A stretch of DNA of 64,000 nucleotides from Paulownia fortunei (GCA_019321725.1 CM033114.1:20973797-21037796); one strand, 5' to 3'; positions 22,801 through 35,449 are shown, counted from the first letter of the stretch. Numbers and translations: made by a program. Notes: generated by a model not told the origin, from the sequence alone.

Positions 22801-23456
22801 ATTACATATCATACATGCACTATGCGTGTATAATTAATTTTCAAGGGTATATTTAAAAAAATATTTTATACGCGTAGCGTACATATTTAATATGCAATAT
22901 GTAATACAAAATTGTAATAAAAAATTCAAAATATCATAATAGAACTACATATTTGCATATTAAGTGATCAGACTCTTTTCAAGCAATGCTCAAGTTCAAC
23001 CCGTTTTATCTAATGTATGGCTTGATAATTTCTTGCGCTTTGTTGCACTTTTTGGATCTTCTGTTCTGTTTAGTATTGTGTATATATATTTAAAAAAAAC
23101 TTATACACTTAACGTGTGTATATAAAGTGTAATACAAAATATAATGTCAAATTGAAACAGAAAATCAAACTTGCTTTGTTGTTTTACTTCATGACACTAA
23201 TTTTTGAAAAAAAAAAAAAGGAATAAAATCTTCATTATTGATAATTGGACAATGCCCTTTGCCCCTAATTTATTAATCAGGATATGTGATTACAATTATA
23301 ATAGTTTTGTTATTCTATGCACTTTTTCTTATGATAAAGGGGAGTGAATTATTTTAAATTTTCTAATTATAAAAATCGGTAGTCCCTAAATTATATGGTT
23401 TCCTTCCCCTTCTGAAAGTAGGTAATTATTATAAATTTGGCTTATTTGGTTTTGGT

Positions 23457-23493
<37 letters not shown>

Positions 23494-25279
23494 CATTTAT
23501 ATCGTTTTATTTTCAAAGGAAAACAACTTAAATGATTCACTTTGTTATTATACCAATATTGTGAATCAGTAGTTTATTTAATTATTTTTATCATAGCAAC
23601 ATTTATAATAAATAGACACATTTCTATGGTGTCGAGGTTATCCAAAACATTAATCATAGTAGCAATTTGGTCCCTCCAAAACTTTAGTTGTCCCCCCTAG
23701 TTTAAAGATTTTTATATTATTGACATGAGCTATGATTTTTAGAATAATAGGTTACTTATCCCTTCATTTTAACTCATTGCAGTAGAGGAAAAAAGGAGAT
23801 AGAGTTGGCAAAAAGCAATCACAAAAAGTAGAGGAATTAACGTTTAATAAATGACTGGGGATCACCCGTGGAAAATGAGGTTAGCAAGATTGGTCAATAG
23901 TCTAATTTAATTTTTTTTTTTTCTAATATCAAATTATTAGTTATAGTTAATTATGTTGGAAATTAATTTAAGAATTTTGTTTTGACCAAGTATTTGAGTA
24001 AATCTCATTTAAAGATTATACAAAATTTTTGATTTAACAAATCTATCCTGCATAGATTAATATAATATACTTGCTTGTTCAAAATTAATTTTTGCATAAA
24101 CAGTTGCAGAAAATCCATCGACACTAATACGAAATTTTTTTGCCTTAAAATAAAAAAAAAATAAAATGACTCAAACTCTTCTCTCGATCAAAAATTCAAT
24201 TTTCTAGTTGTTACTGTATCTGAAATTTCCCAACCAACTAAAATTACACCTTTCTTGGATATATTTATCTAACAAATTAATTTTTACTATGTTAATATAT
24301 ATTTGATTATTGCTTTCAAAAATAAATGGAATGCACTTTCCTTATCCTAAGTCCTAGCGTGATAATTCTATTTTCTATGGTTTTGTAATTTAGAGGTAGA
24401 GGTCTGCGTTTGCGGCACCCAATTTGATGTCAGGATTTGCTGTAAAGTTTTAATGAAAAAGGGCTAAATACCCCATTGTAATTTTAGAAAAAAAACGGTT
24501 GAATAACACTAACTTCAAATTTTATTGTTTATTAAATTGCAAATGACCAACACACCCTTATATATAATATAATAGTGGTTTTTAAAATTTTCTTTACTTA
24601 TAATTATTCATGGTCATTTAAAGTAATAGGTAATAAATACATATTTGTAGAATATATATTTACTAATAATATTTATGTTATTTTAAAAAATATAAAAAAA
24701 AAACGTTCTTTAGTTATTGTTTTTATTACTTATGTTTAGCAGAACAATAGTATAAATTCACATAATGAAGTTCAATATACTTATGCAATGTAATGGATTT
24801 GAGAATTTTCCTAACGTATTTTTTGTTGATCATGCCATATAAGATAAATCCTATAATTTATAGCATTGTATTACTTTATCCAACAATGGGTATTTTTTGA
24901 ATAAAACATTAACAACGTTTATAAAAAAATATATTTTATATTACATCTCTCAAAATAACGTATACATTATCACTAAATATATCCTACATAAGTGTATGTA
25001 ATAATATCACTCAATGCGATAAAGAAAAAAATGCTAAATAAAGTAGAAATTATGCATCATATTCATAAGGTTATATTGGTTATTTTTAATTTAATAAATG
25101 ATAAAACTTGAGATTTGGTGGTGTTGTCCCATTTATTTGAAAATTCAAAAGGGGTAATTAGCTTTCATCCATTTTTACATGTTTCAATGCTGCGTGTGAA
25201 GTGTTTTATTTAGTAAAAAATAGAATATTCGATTGTATTAAATATATTATATTCAATAATGTACACTAAAAATATATTT

Positions 25280-25326
<47 letters not shown>

Positions 25327-25380
25327 TATATGGTGAGATTACTCGACAGAATATTCAGTGCGTGCAACATGGATTCAACC
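22801..25380. other. Intergenic, older copy of the P450 spacer plus a fold-back element
   Basis: About 23580-23680 and 23790-24050 are diverged matches of spacer blocks seen in units 1 and 2, with no P450 attached. The MITE at 24452-25168 and AT repeats at 23459-23491 and 25282-25324 complete the stretch. No gene is seen. Confidence 0.6.
24452..25168. mobile_element. Fold-back MITE, about 717 bp, with inverted repeats of about 100 bp
   Basis: The left end (ATGAAAAAGGGCTAAATACC, then ...TTTATTGTTTATTAAATTG...) pairs with the right end read in reverse complement, over roughly 100 bp with scattered mismatches. The interior is AT-rich and non-coding. No convincing target duplication is seen. Confidence 0.7.
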
Positions 25381-25413
25381 TAAACGTTACATATACGTCG
25401 CCACCTGGGATTC

Positions 25414-25419
25414 CACGTG
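25414..25419. promoter_or_regulatory. G-box (CACGTG) upstream of the RCI2-like gene
   Basis: A palindromic CACGTG lies about 180 bp before the start codon of the RCI2-like gene. G-box/ABRE cores often mediate abscisic-acid and cold or drought responses, which is the known behaviour of this family. Direct function here is inferred. Confidence 0.45.
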
Positions 25420-25595
25420 CTCCTATTTCAACTCTTTAGCGCTTAACAAGCTGACACCTTTCTTCTCTTGTGCTGTTTTCTAGCTCATTATCTCTATTTT
25501 CTCTCCATGCAAACTCATTCACACTTATCCATTTTCACAAGAAATTTCTCCATTTTCAGCCAACTCTTAGCTGCTAAAACTGCAAGAAAAGACAG

Positions 25596-25844
25596 ATGGG
25601 TTCAGAGACATTTCTTGAAGTGATTCTGGCAATACTGTTGCCACCTGTTGGGGTCTTCCTCAGATATGGCTGTGGAGTAAGGGTTTCTTGATTTCCATAC
25701 CCCTTTTCTGGGTTTTTGTTGAATTGTTCTTGATTTTCTTGTTTCTGGTTAATTGATCAGGTGGAGTTCTGGATTGATTTGTTGCTGACTATCCTGGGAT
25801 ACATACCAGGGATTATATATGCTATATACGTGTTAGTGATATAG
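25596..25844 (+). CDS. RCI2: RCI2/LTI6-type small hydrophobic membrane protein (PMP3 family)
   Basis: Two short exons, 25596-25676 and 25761-25844, are joined across an 84-bp phase-0 intron (GTAAGG...TTGATCAG). They encode 54 residues with two transmembrane helices and the family signature: LLPPVGVFLRYGCG in the first half, then VEFWIDLLLTILGYIPG and a short tail ending YAIYVLVI. PMP3 proteins sit in the plasma membrane and endomembranes and help keep membrane potential and ion balance under cold, salt or dehydration. The gene is too short for ordinary ORF lists. The intron position after GCG is the normal one for plant RCI2 genes. An in-frame stop (TAG) ends it and the length is typical. Confidence 0.95.
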
Positions 25845-26329
25845 GGCCATGGGGTTTGTAGCAAGGACTCTTTGAAAATAATTCAAGACAATCTTTTTTT
25901 TTATTTTTTTTATTTTTTGGTTATTTTAATGTCGATGGTAACTGTATTTTGAATTTTGAATGTGCACTGATAAACTCAGCACACAAATTGTGTATGAGGG
26001 TTTTGCATTTTATATAAAACTTGTATGAGGTGTTGGTGTTGGTCCATGAAATGTTATTTTTTTATCCCATCTTTATTGCATTTTATATAATAAAGTTCTA
26101 TTAGAGAAAGGATTATGTAGTGGAGGAAAAAATTTAGATTATTTAAACAATTTAGATATTTTTATGGATTAAATAAAATTTCAACTAAAAGAAAGGGGGA
26201 TTTTAATCTCACTAGGGCATTTTTAACAATATTGGATGGTAATTAATTAACTGCTAATGAGTAAGTTGATGATAATTAAAATTTATTACTGCTTAGTTGT
26301 TAAATAAGTAAATAAATTGAAGGGCTGAT

Positions 26330-28380
26330 TTTATTATTTACAATGCGTAAGCAAATGAGAGCAGTTGGAATAGTATTACAGAAATAAGTTGAGGCTTAAA
26401 GAAATAGCAGTTAAATTATTAAAGAATAAACTTTACAAATTTCAAATAGATAATCACCAATTTTATTAAATTGAAATTGTTTACAAATATTTTAATATTA
26501 CATATTTGGAAAATAGAAAATTATTAATTTATTAAATTGGAGTTCTGAAAATTCAAAAGCAGCAATTAATGACTAATCGACTTTGTTGTAATATTGGACA
26601 TTTTTTGGTATTATTGTTATTTTTGTATTAATTATTTTTTTAGTATAATATTATGGAGGTAGAATAACAACAAAATGATATGAAAATTTGTATTGTAGAG
26701 ACAAGATATACTATTATACTTAGATCTTGTGAATAAAATGTTACAGACATAAATTAAAATACAAAATTAGAAATTTTCAATACAGAGATAAAAAATGTCA
26801 TTCAACAAAAAAAGAAGAAAAAGAAAAACATGAACTTTGTATATAAAAATGTGTTGCAACAATGCCACGGGTTTAAATTCAAACTTATAATGAATCCAAA
26901 TTCTATTAAATGGTTATTAGGATAGATAATGGGATCTGATTTTTAAACCTGATGTTTATTGAATTCGACCCATTATATATACATTATTAATTTTTAATAT
27001 AATTACTCATATTTTTTTTTATTTAGTCTAGGATTTCTATTTCCTATGACTATATTGGAGTTCTATTTTTTCTTTCTTTTGTTGCCACATATTTTATGTT
27101 GTGTAATGCAAAATGGACTAGAATTTGTACAGGTCGTTGGTCTGACCCGTTGGATCCCTTAGATTTTGAGATGGGGGCAGGTCTCAAATAAAGGGGCGGG
27201 TTTTGAGTTCGATTTCTTTTGAAATGAGTTTTGAATTTGATTAAACTTATTTCAAATTCGTTGTCATTTTTAACGTTGAGAAGTTTAAGAAAATTATAAA
27301 ATATAGACACATATAACCAAGTTTAGGATCTGTATAATTTGATTAGTAGGAAATATGATTTATATAATTATAGGGCCTCACAATATAAAATAAAATTACT
27401 TTGATACTAAAGATATGTTCATTTATATTAATTTTCATGACAAATAATTGATAAATAATTAGTTAAATTAATCAATCTTAATAAATTTAAAAATAACAAT
27501 ACACCGATGAATAACATAGCGAAAGAGAAAATAAATGCAGTTAAAAATGTTACAAAAATAAGCTAAAGCTTCAAAAGAAATAGTAAATAAACTTTAAAGA
27601 ATAAACATCAGAAGCTGCAAATAAAAAAAAAATACCGAATTTATTAAATTAGAATTGCTCATGAAAAATACTAAACAAGTGAATCTCCGAGTAATTAACT
27701 TTGTGTTAATATTTGACATGTTGTTATTCATCGCTATTTTTACTTATGTGCCATGAATTATTTTTTAATACAATATACTGAAGGTAGAATACACAATAAA
27801 TTCGAAATGAAAATTTTAATTGAAATGACAAGATATACTATTTTATAAGAAATAAAAAATATCATTTAGATACATTTGAAAAAAAATATTTTGGATCTAA
27901 TTAAAAGTTACCAAATACAAATTTGTAAAGCAAAGACGAAAAAAAAAATCATTTTAAAAAAATAATATTTGTATACAAGAATGTATAGAAACCTAGAAGC
28001 TGAAGACAAATGTAAAAACAATATTGCGAGAAATAACCAAATTTATAATCTATACAAAGCAATCAAGATTAAAATTGATTGATATAATTATAGGGCCTCA
28101 CGATATAAACTATTTTGATACGATAATGACATGATTGGCTTAGAATAAATTTTCATTAAAAATAACTAAAAAATATTATCTTAAAATCAATCAATTTAGT
28201 AATAAAAATTACACTAAAAATTAAAATATAATGCAGTAGGAATAATATTAAAAAACAACCTAAAGTTTGAAATAAAATAAAAATTAAAGAATAAACATCA
28301 TAAACTTGCAAATAAAAAATCATCAATATTATTATATTAGAATTGCTTATAAAAAATCTTAAAAACCTATCTACATGATC
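26330..28380. repeat. Diverged direct repeats, spacing about 0.7 kb
   Basis: 27320-27660 and 28045-28350 are collinear. Both contain ATATAATTATAGGGCCTCACRATATAAA and, about 190 bp on, an AAAGAATAAAC / ATTAAATTAGAATTGCT block. A third, partial match to the second block lies at 26340-26480. Age and origin are unclear. Confidence 0.65.
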
Positions 28381-28826
28381 ACGTAAATAGGATGAGTTTC
28401 AACCTCGTACAACTCTGACCTAAGATCTAGGAAAGTCCGTCGTCATAAAGTAGTCCCCTCGAAGCTATCGAAAAGAGGGACAGTCTTGTTCTTAGGCATA
28501 GCATTTCTTGTAAAATCGGCCAAACCCATTGTTTTTGTGGTTTCTTTGTAAATCGTAGTTCCTTCTCTTGATAGCACTGGTCTATGAAGGCTTTAACTCT
28601 ATAAGGGTATTAAACGAATGAAATTGGAATAAAGAGATCAACAACTTTTTTTTTTTTTTATGTTTGGGATCCCCTTGTTCAATTATTTATTGAGCTAAGT
28701 GCGAATCACCCTCATTGTTGTTCCAACGAGCCTTCCTAGCTCTTTAGGGTGTCATCTACTTTTGAATAAGTCATGGTATTTTCGATATAGGAGATAGTTA
28801 CATTCATACATCTTTATCATACATTT

Positions 28827-28872
<46 letters not shown>

Positions 28873-28949
28873 ATCACGTCAAATCCACATTACCGAATAT
28901 AACAAGATATCAGTCTTTTCCACTAGAAGTTATATCCTGTATAAATTAC

Positions 28950-29250
28950 TATATATATATAATAACTATAATTTAATAGTGTTTACAAATAAATAACACA
29001 TTTTATAATGTAAACATTTACAAATAAATAAATAATAACTATAATTTAATAGTGTAAACACTACAAATAAATATAGACTAAGAAACAAAGGATAAATAAA
29101 GTTTACACTAATAAATTATAGTTATTATATATTGTTTGTATGTGGTTTTGGGTGGTACTATAATTTTTTAAATGTTGGATTATTATAAATTTATTTGTAG
29201 TGTTTACACTATTAACTTATAGTTATTATATATTGTTTGTATGTGTTTTT
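28950..29250. mobile_element. Fold-back structure, possible MITE, about 0.3 kb
   Basis: AATAACTATAATTTAATAGTGTTTACAAATAAAT-type arms at 28960-29000 and 29030-29068 are mirrored by their reverse complement at 29180-29235, and partly at 29100-29140. This gives alternate direct and inverted copies of one arm of about 45 bp. Confidence 0.6.
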
Positions 29251-29372
29251 TGGTGGTACTATCCAACATTTTAAAATTATAGCAAAAATAATGACAGAAT
29301 TATATTATTCCCTTCTCAATTTAAAAAACTTAAGACCTTTTTTTTTTTTTTTTAACATTTTCTGCAACGAAA

Positions 29373-30740
29373 TCAATTCACATGAACTGCAGCCATAGTT
29401 CTATACTCAAACTCAGCACTTGGCCTAGACACTGCAGTTTCATCGGATAGTTCTAACTTACCTACGAGTCTTTTGTATTGTTGTGAATCACTCAATAAAT
29501 CACCCACAAGTTTGACGTTGACATCTATAGGAATCATTAGGTCGTGCTCCCAACATAACAATTTCTGAGAGCAGATCAAGTGTGTACTTTCTTGGGACAG
29601 TGTAATACAATCTTGAGATCTGGCAACCTCAAGTTCCCAGAAAATACAGCAAGTCAAGATCTTTGGTCTTAATTTTTTACTGTAAAAATGATTTTAACAC
29701 AAATCAAAATATTATCAACATAAACAACAAGAAGAATGTCCGTCCGTCGATGTGTTATACAGAATGATCTATAGGCCATTGTTTTAGACAATGTCATGAC
29801 ATGCTAAACCAACCAAACCACGCATGAGGAGACTGTTCAACCTATATAATGACTTTTTAAGATGACACTGCTCCATATATACCTCTTCGACTAGGTCACC
29901 GTGGATAAAATGCATTTTCGACATCTAACTGACAGAAAGGCCATGAAAATGAGTCAACCAAAGAGATGAGCAAATGGATAGAACCAAGCTCTAGTGGGCA
30001 GAGTGAGATAGGGGAGGGTGGCCAGGGCGGTCGGTACGTACCCCGTAGGCTCCTTACTGAGGAAAATGTATTAACATAGCCTAACCCATAGACATGTGTA
30101 TAACATTTAGAAACAAGACGAGCCTCTAATCGTTCAAGGGAACCATAAGGGTGGACCTTAACAGTGTAAACCCATTTACAACCAACAGGGGATTTGCCAG
30201 GAAGAAGAGGAAGTACTATTCTACTGCAAAGCATGTACATCTTCGTCTATAGCAAGTTACCAACCAGGATGTGAGAGGGCAGTTTGGATAGATGTAATGA
30301 AGTCGGGAACAGAAGTAAATGAAAAATAGGATGAGTTCAGACGATCATAAGACACAAAGTTAGAGATCGAATGAGGCAATAGGAAGGTCTTACTCTATCT
30401 GGTCCATGGAGTTAGGATTAGAGGACTGGTGGATAGAGAAGCAGAGGCTCCAGTATTCCCTAGCTGAATGTCTCAGCAAATCATAACGAAACTGAGTCTC
30501 AAACTGAGGATGTGTCGAAGAAAGAGGAAGAGGCATAGGTAGTGGAAGGGAGTCATGAAGATTCATGTACGGGTATAATGTAGAGAAAAATGGGATAGAC
30601 TAGAAAAAGTTACATCACCACGACCACCACGACCACAGACTATGTGTGAGAAGACAACCATCTGTTCTCACTGCTTCAAAATAGTGGCAGGAGGCATACC
30701 TATTAGAGTTAAAGAAAACCACAGAACCATCTAGTTGAAG
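29373..30740 (-). pseudogene. Decayed Ty1-copia reverse transcriptase region
   Basis: Minus-strand reading from 30240 follows the start of copia reverse transcriptase (GKSPVGCKWVYTVK, then ARLVSKCYTHVYG, then SWPFCQLDVENAF). At 29657-29373 it follows its C-terminal part and the RNase H boundary (FWELEVARS, then YKRLVGKL, then SAEFEYRTMA). Stops, frame shifts and a large deletion of the catalytic centre separate the pieces. Upstream (30240-30740) only weak traces of the integrase-RT linker remain. No LTR was found. This fragment belongs to a different copia family from the element at 610-3425. Confidence 0.8.
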
Positions 30741-30795
30741 GAACAAGATGTATGGTTTACAATAGTAATAAGTGGGTCAAGAAGATAACGATGAA

Positions 30796-33700
30796 TTAAT
30801 TCTGATTATTCTCCTTGTCACTAGCTTCTAAAGAAGAAGTATCGACTGATGATGCCTTCTGCACCAACTTCTCTTTCTTTGGTTGCATTGGCAATGCAAA
30901 TGTTCCACTGAAGTTGCACGTAGATGTTTTGTCTGCAAGTGGAGTTCTTGTGCTCCAGATAGAAGCAGCAGCAGTTACAGATGGTGGAGAGAGCTGGCAA
31001 GGCTTTGATGAAGCCATTGGTGAATCTAGCAGTTGATTTTCTTGTTTCAAGAGTGAATAAGCTGGCATCCCGTGGTTTTCTCTATCATTTTTGTTGTGTT
31101 TTGAGTTCCAGTCTGTCTGTTTCTTTTTGAGTTCTGTTACCTTCTCTTGGTTCAGATCAATGGCCTCAAAATATCTGCTTAGATTGCCAAGTTTATCCTC
31201 AGAACAAGACGGGTTTTTCTTCCCATTTTCTTGATCAGTGGGTTTCTTGATTGAGTTTACCACTTCAGTATGGATGCCGGTGGTGTCTTTAGGCCCATGA
31301 CTCTCTCTGCACCTTTTGTTCTTCAACACATCCCTTCTTTTCTCTTCCTCAAAACTGGAATTCAGCCCAAGTGTATTTCTAGGAAGTTTGCCAAGATCAC
31401 CAACTGTCCCAGTTTCCAGGCATATTCCTTTATACGTCACGAGAGACATAATAGTATGATCGGTCTTTGGCCTCTTAATGTTCTTAGCGGCTTCTGAGAA
31501 TGGACTTTTAAGCTTTTTACAAGCTGAAGCATGTCTGCTGCTGATGCTTGAGTCAGGCAACAATTCACTATTTGAATAACCAAATTGTGTGTTTGCACCA
31601 AATGAGGTTCCTTCAGATAAAACTTTTTGAGACATTTTTCTGCTTCTTGTTATCCCATGATACCTGGGAGGGGTGTTCTGCATTACAAATTCAAATTGCA
31701 AACTTGTTACTAGGGGCAATGCTGATTTTTGTTAACAGACAAACAGCAGAAAGAACAAGAACAAAAATAAGATAAAGATTAGCAAACTATTAGAACCAAC
31801 CTCATCAAAGAATCTGATCTGAGGCGAGGGTGGACGAAGTCCAGATGGCCTGAAATTTTTTGATGATAGTGAACCAACAGAACAAGTTCCTGATTGTCTT
31901 GGAAAGCTCAATGGACTCTGCATATCTGATGCTTCTTTTGCATCATTATGAAGGAACGGCACTCCAAATGTTTTCTTTATATCAACACCAATCTTTGACC
32001 CATTTGATCTTTGCTTGCTGCCAACAGATGATGAGAGTGATTCAGAGGACCAATGGCCAGTGGAACTGGCAGGTGACGGGCAAGAAGGGTGATTCGAGAG
32101 AGACAGTGAACGAGTTGAAAGACTAATATTTCCCATCCTTTTACTCCTCTCTGCATGTCTCCAAATCTTGGAGGTCGAAAGTGAGGCAGAAAGACTCTTT
32201 CTGGACTCGATTTTTCTTTTCAAAATGCTAGAAGCTTGAGCTGATGAACCACCAATAGACATGTCGATTAAGGGAACGGGAACATTTGAAGCTACTGCAG
32301 CTGTTGGTGAAACTATAGAAGAAAATTTAGGTGATGACCGAGAACCAGAGTTAAGAGTTGATGAACTCTGGGAAGCAGATTTCTTTTTCATGATCAAACC
32401 TTGCCCTGTTAAATAGTATCGTTAGGTAACATTTCCAGGAACTGGTGAAGAAAATCATTTCAGGTAGAGTTTTCACAAATTCTTCTCACCCGAACCAGTT
32501 GTAGCAGATTTATATTCCATTTTGACATTGGATTTTCCTGATAACTCCCTATTGTTTGATCTCTTTGAATTATGCATCAGTCTGCCTAACGCCTTTTGTG
32601 GCTTGGGAGACGATACCTTTCCCTGTCTCCCTCTGGCAGATGACTAGAAAGATCAAAATCAAGTGAATTAGCCATCAGTTGTTCATTATACCTTTGCATT
32701 ATGCCAGGAAGTATGTATATCAGTTCCTACATGTACATATCCAGTGGCTAATCCGTTTTCATTATGTCTAGGCATTATACCAGGAAGTATGAAATATCAC
32801 AAGCAAATTTTTATGGACTGTCACAATTAGTTAAAACTGACAAACCTCCTTATTCTGGATATTGATGCTTTTTCCAGTAAAAGTTTGAAAAGATTTCATC
32901 TGAAATATCAAAAGAAACAAACTTTCAGTCTAAGCAGACACAAGATTTTGCATAGAAATGCTAAAACACTTCCCCCCACCTTGTTTCTAAAAGATTTATC
33001 GACTTCCTTGAGAGCTGCAAAGAAATGGAACATGATGAAGTGCACTTCATCTTGAAAGACAAAGATGCATGAAAAAGAGGAGTAGAGAAAAAGGAAAGAA
33101 CTTCAGGAGCCAGCAGCTTCAAAAGCCCAGCTTTAGACCAATGAACTGCTGCCACTGAAGCCTTAAACAGAATAAATCATTGGGATTTATTGCTTCCATG
33201 ACAGCTACAAGACTTTCTTGAAGCCATTGATGTCTGTCTAACATATCATAGGACAATTCCAGAATGAGAAGGCAAACTGTTGTCTTTCATTTCTCTGAAA
33301 CTTGAGATACTCACCTTGGACATTTTGCAAGACTTCTTGTCTAAGTCCTGATTCAGGACTTCTATAGGCCACATTCAATACTTTTCGGGACTTGGGTTTG
33401 TAGATTGATGGTTCAATCTCAAACCAGTCTAAAGAAAAATCATCACCATTTGGTGTTGATCCCCGTCCAGATCTTCGCTTGCGCACATCTTGAGTGCCAG
33501 GTACCAGATGGGCATCAGTTTTTCTGAATCCCTTGTTTATGAAGGACAACTCATCAGGATCTAGAACACCTATTGACAAAAAAATATATATTTGAGAATG
33601 GACAAGAATTAGCTCAAGCTATTCAGTTAGTATACAATTGAAGGAAGAACACCACCATACCCGGACTGTTGAAAAAGGCACTATCCCATGCTAAGCTTCT

Positions 33701-34531
33701 CCGCCGGAGAAAACTTGGTCTAGGTGGTTGCACAAAATCAGAGGGCAATAGATTCTGTTCTTTTTGTTGGATTATTTCACCTCCCGGATAATTTTCGAAA
33801 CCCGATAACCTGAATCCTCCATGCTTTTTTGTACTCTCTGTTTTTACGGCAAGAGTTAGCTCCATCTCACTTCACTTAGGCATAATCACAGAGTAAATGA
33901 CAGAAAGTAAAGCACATACATATAAGGTATGAATAGTTTACCATTATACAAAAATTCAAAAACTTGAATAGAAATGCAGAGCTTTCTGGAAATTCTGTCA
34001 CAACAATCTAACTGCATTTCAAGTTATAGTAAAACTAAGTTCTCTAAGGAAGAGTTTGGCAGCATTCTGTCGGAAACTTCAATCTCACTAACAATTCATC
34101 ACAGAAGAAATAAAATTAAGAATTCTTTAAATGATACTTGTGTCAACCCTGGTAAGGCCTTAATCTCTTATAAAGATCACAAAAGATCAAGAATTGTATA
34201 TTTTTCTGAACCTCACATAATCTAAATCTCAGAATTCAATTAAAAAATCAAGAAAACTACTCTCAGATTTTCTTCATCAAGAACCATTCCTAGAAGGAGC
34301 AGTGCATGAGTGTGTATTTTTCTGTCAATGTATGTGTGTACATTATAAAGAATCAAGAATTAAGGGAGTAGGACCTGAAAAGGAGTCTTCAAGAGAATCA
34401 CAGAAAGGTGAAGCAACAAGAAATTCATCATCCTCTGACAGTATATCAATCAGCTTAATCTTCTGATCATCTGCAACACTGAAGCCAAAACTTATCTTCC
34501 TCTTGTCTTCACCAGTCCCCCCACCTTCCAT
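30796..34531 (-). CDS. Uncharacterised Ser-rich basic protein, nine exons, KEN-box-like C terminus
   Basis: My exon model (minus strand): 34375-34531, 33661-33837, 33315-33569, 33102-33154, 32980-33006, 32848-32900, 32490-32632, 31801-32405, 30796-31677, giving 783 residues in one frame. The start is an acidic segment (IDILSEDDEFLVASPFCDS). Then come SFLRRRSLAWDSAFFNSPG joined to VLDPDELSF, a long Ser/Lys/Arg-rich middle with many Ser-Pro sites, RPSGLRPPSPQIRFFDE at the exon 8 end, and a tail with DKENNQN, which resembles a KEN degron. No enzyme domain is visible; a disordered, possibly cell-cycle or microtubule-linked protein is only a guess. Exons 4-7 are the weak part: exon 5 could start at 33014 and exon 7 at 32643 with other frames. 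Confidence 0.8.
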
Positions 34532-34912
34532 TGCTCTGCAATTTTACATACACCAAACCTTTTTGGCAACTGATTTGTGAATTCATCAAGACTACTGAAT
34601 CTTTTATATATTAGGAGAGATGAAGAAGTGGGTACAGTGAAAATTTTGAATTTGGAGACAATGGGATATTTGGATTTGTTAATTAAGATGACCATAAATT
34701 TCTAATTTAATGGGGTAATTAGTGGTTTTGTTTGGAACGGCCATACTAGAGTATCTGGGTGCCTTTTATGGTAAATTTTTAAATTTTATTTTGTAATCAG
34801 TATTATGAAAGAAAGTCATTCTTCATAAACGGACTGCACGCGTGCATGCACTCAAGAGAGAAAATCCCCAGAATTCTCACTGGAGCTTAAAACTTCGGAT
34901 TGAATTGTATCT
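34532..34912. promoter_or_regulatory. Probable promoter region of the nine-exon gene
   Basis: AT-rich DNA upstream of the start at 34531. A plausible 5' leader lies at 34532-34700. No clear TATA box is singled out. Confidence 0.35.
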
Positions 34913-35170
34913 TTTATTTCATTACATGATGTATGCAACCAGATAAAATTTTACATGATGAGCAATCCATACAATGCAATAGACATACAATATGGTTTGC
35001 AACAGAAACCAGTAAAATTCTTGACAACGGCAGTATCAAAAGGGCAAATTTGGGAGATGACAGTGACTTTAATTCAACGGCGGAGACATGAATGAGTCTC
35101 CTCGTCTGCAACTGCCAAGGCCTGGAGTTCCTCAGACAGTTCACAATCGGGAGACTAAGCGGGTTTCACA
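34913..35170 (-). other. Possible 3' terminal exon of an unidentified transcript
   Basis: On the minus strand, an AG acceptor (near 35156) precedes a short open frame reading SPDCELSEELQALAVADEE, ending with a stop at about 35086. A GC-balanced UTR-like stretch follows, then a canonical AATAAA (34913-34918). A second candidate exon upstream (about 35430-35345) reads DEAEYLVMVDGVKIES. No further exons were found to 38 kb, so this may be a gene remnant or a non-coding RNA end. The protein is not recognised. Confidence 0.3.
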
Positions 35171-35449
35171 ACCCCACACTGGTTTTCTCGTGGAAACCAA
35201 AAATGTAAGGAGCCAAGAATTGAGCTTTTGAAACATAATTTTGGACTGTTTGGCTCTTTTGTGGAACAAGGAAGTGGACGTATTATTGCAAAACATAATG
35301 GAAAAGAAGAGAAAAAAGCAGGAATCCAACCAAAAGATTGTAACTATGAAAACCCACAAAATCTGAAGCGTGCCCATGATCAAACTTTCTATCTTAACAC
35401 CGTCCACCATCACAAGGTACTCTGCTTCATCACTATACTATTTTTTTAA

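Larger units (their letters stand above)
25845..29372. other. Intergenic, very AT-rich, with diverged long repeats
   Basis: After the RCI2 3' UTR (to about 26100) the region holds the diverged repeats at 26330-28380, an AT microsatellite at 28829-28868 and the fold-back structure at 28950-29240. The ORF at 27050-27310 resembles no family I know and lies partly in repeat DNA. No gene is supported. Confidence 0.6.

Noticed and set aside
31270..32126. Plus-strand ORFs inside the nine-exon gene
   Set aside because: They lie opposite long, conserved-looking minus-strand exons and have no domain.
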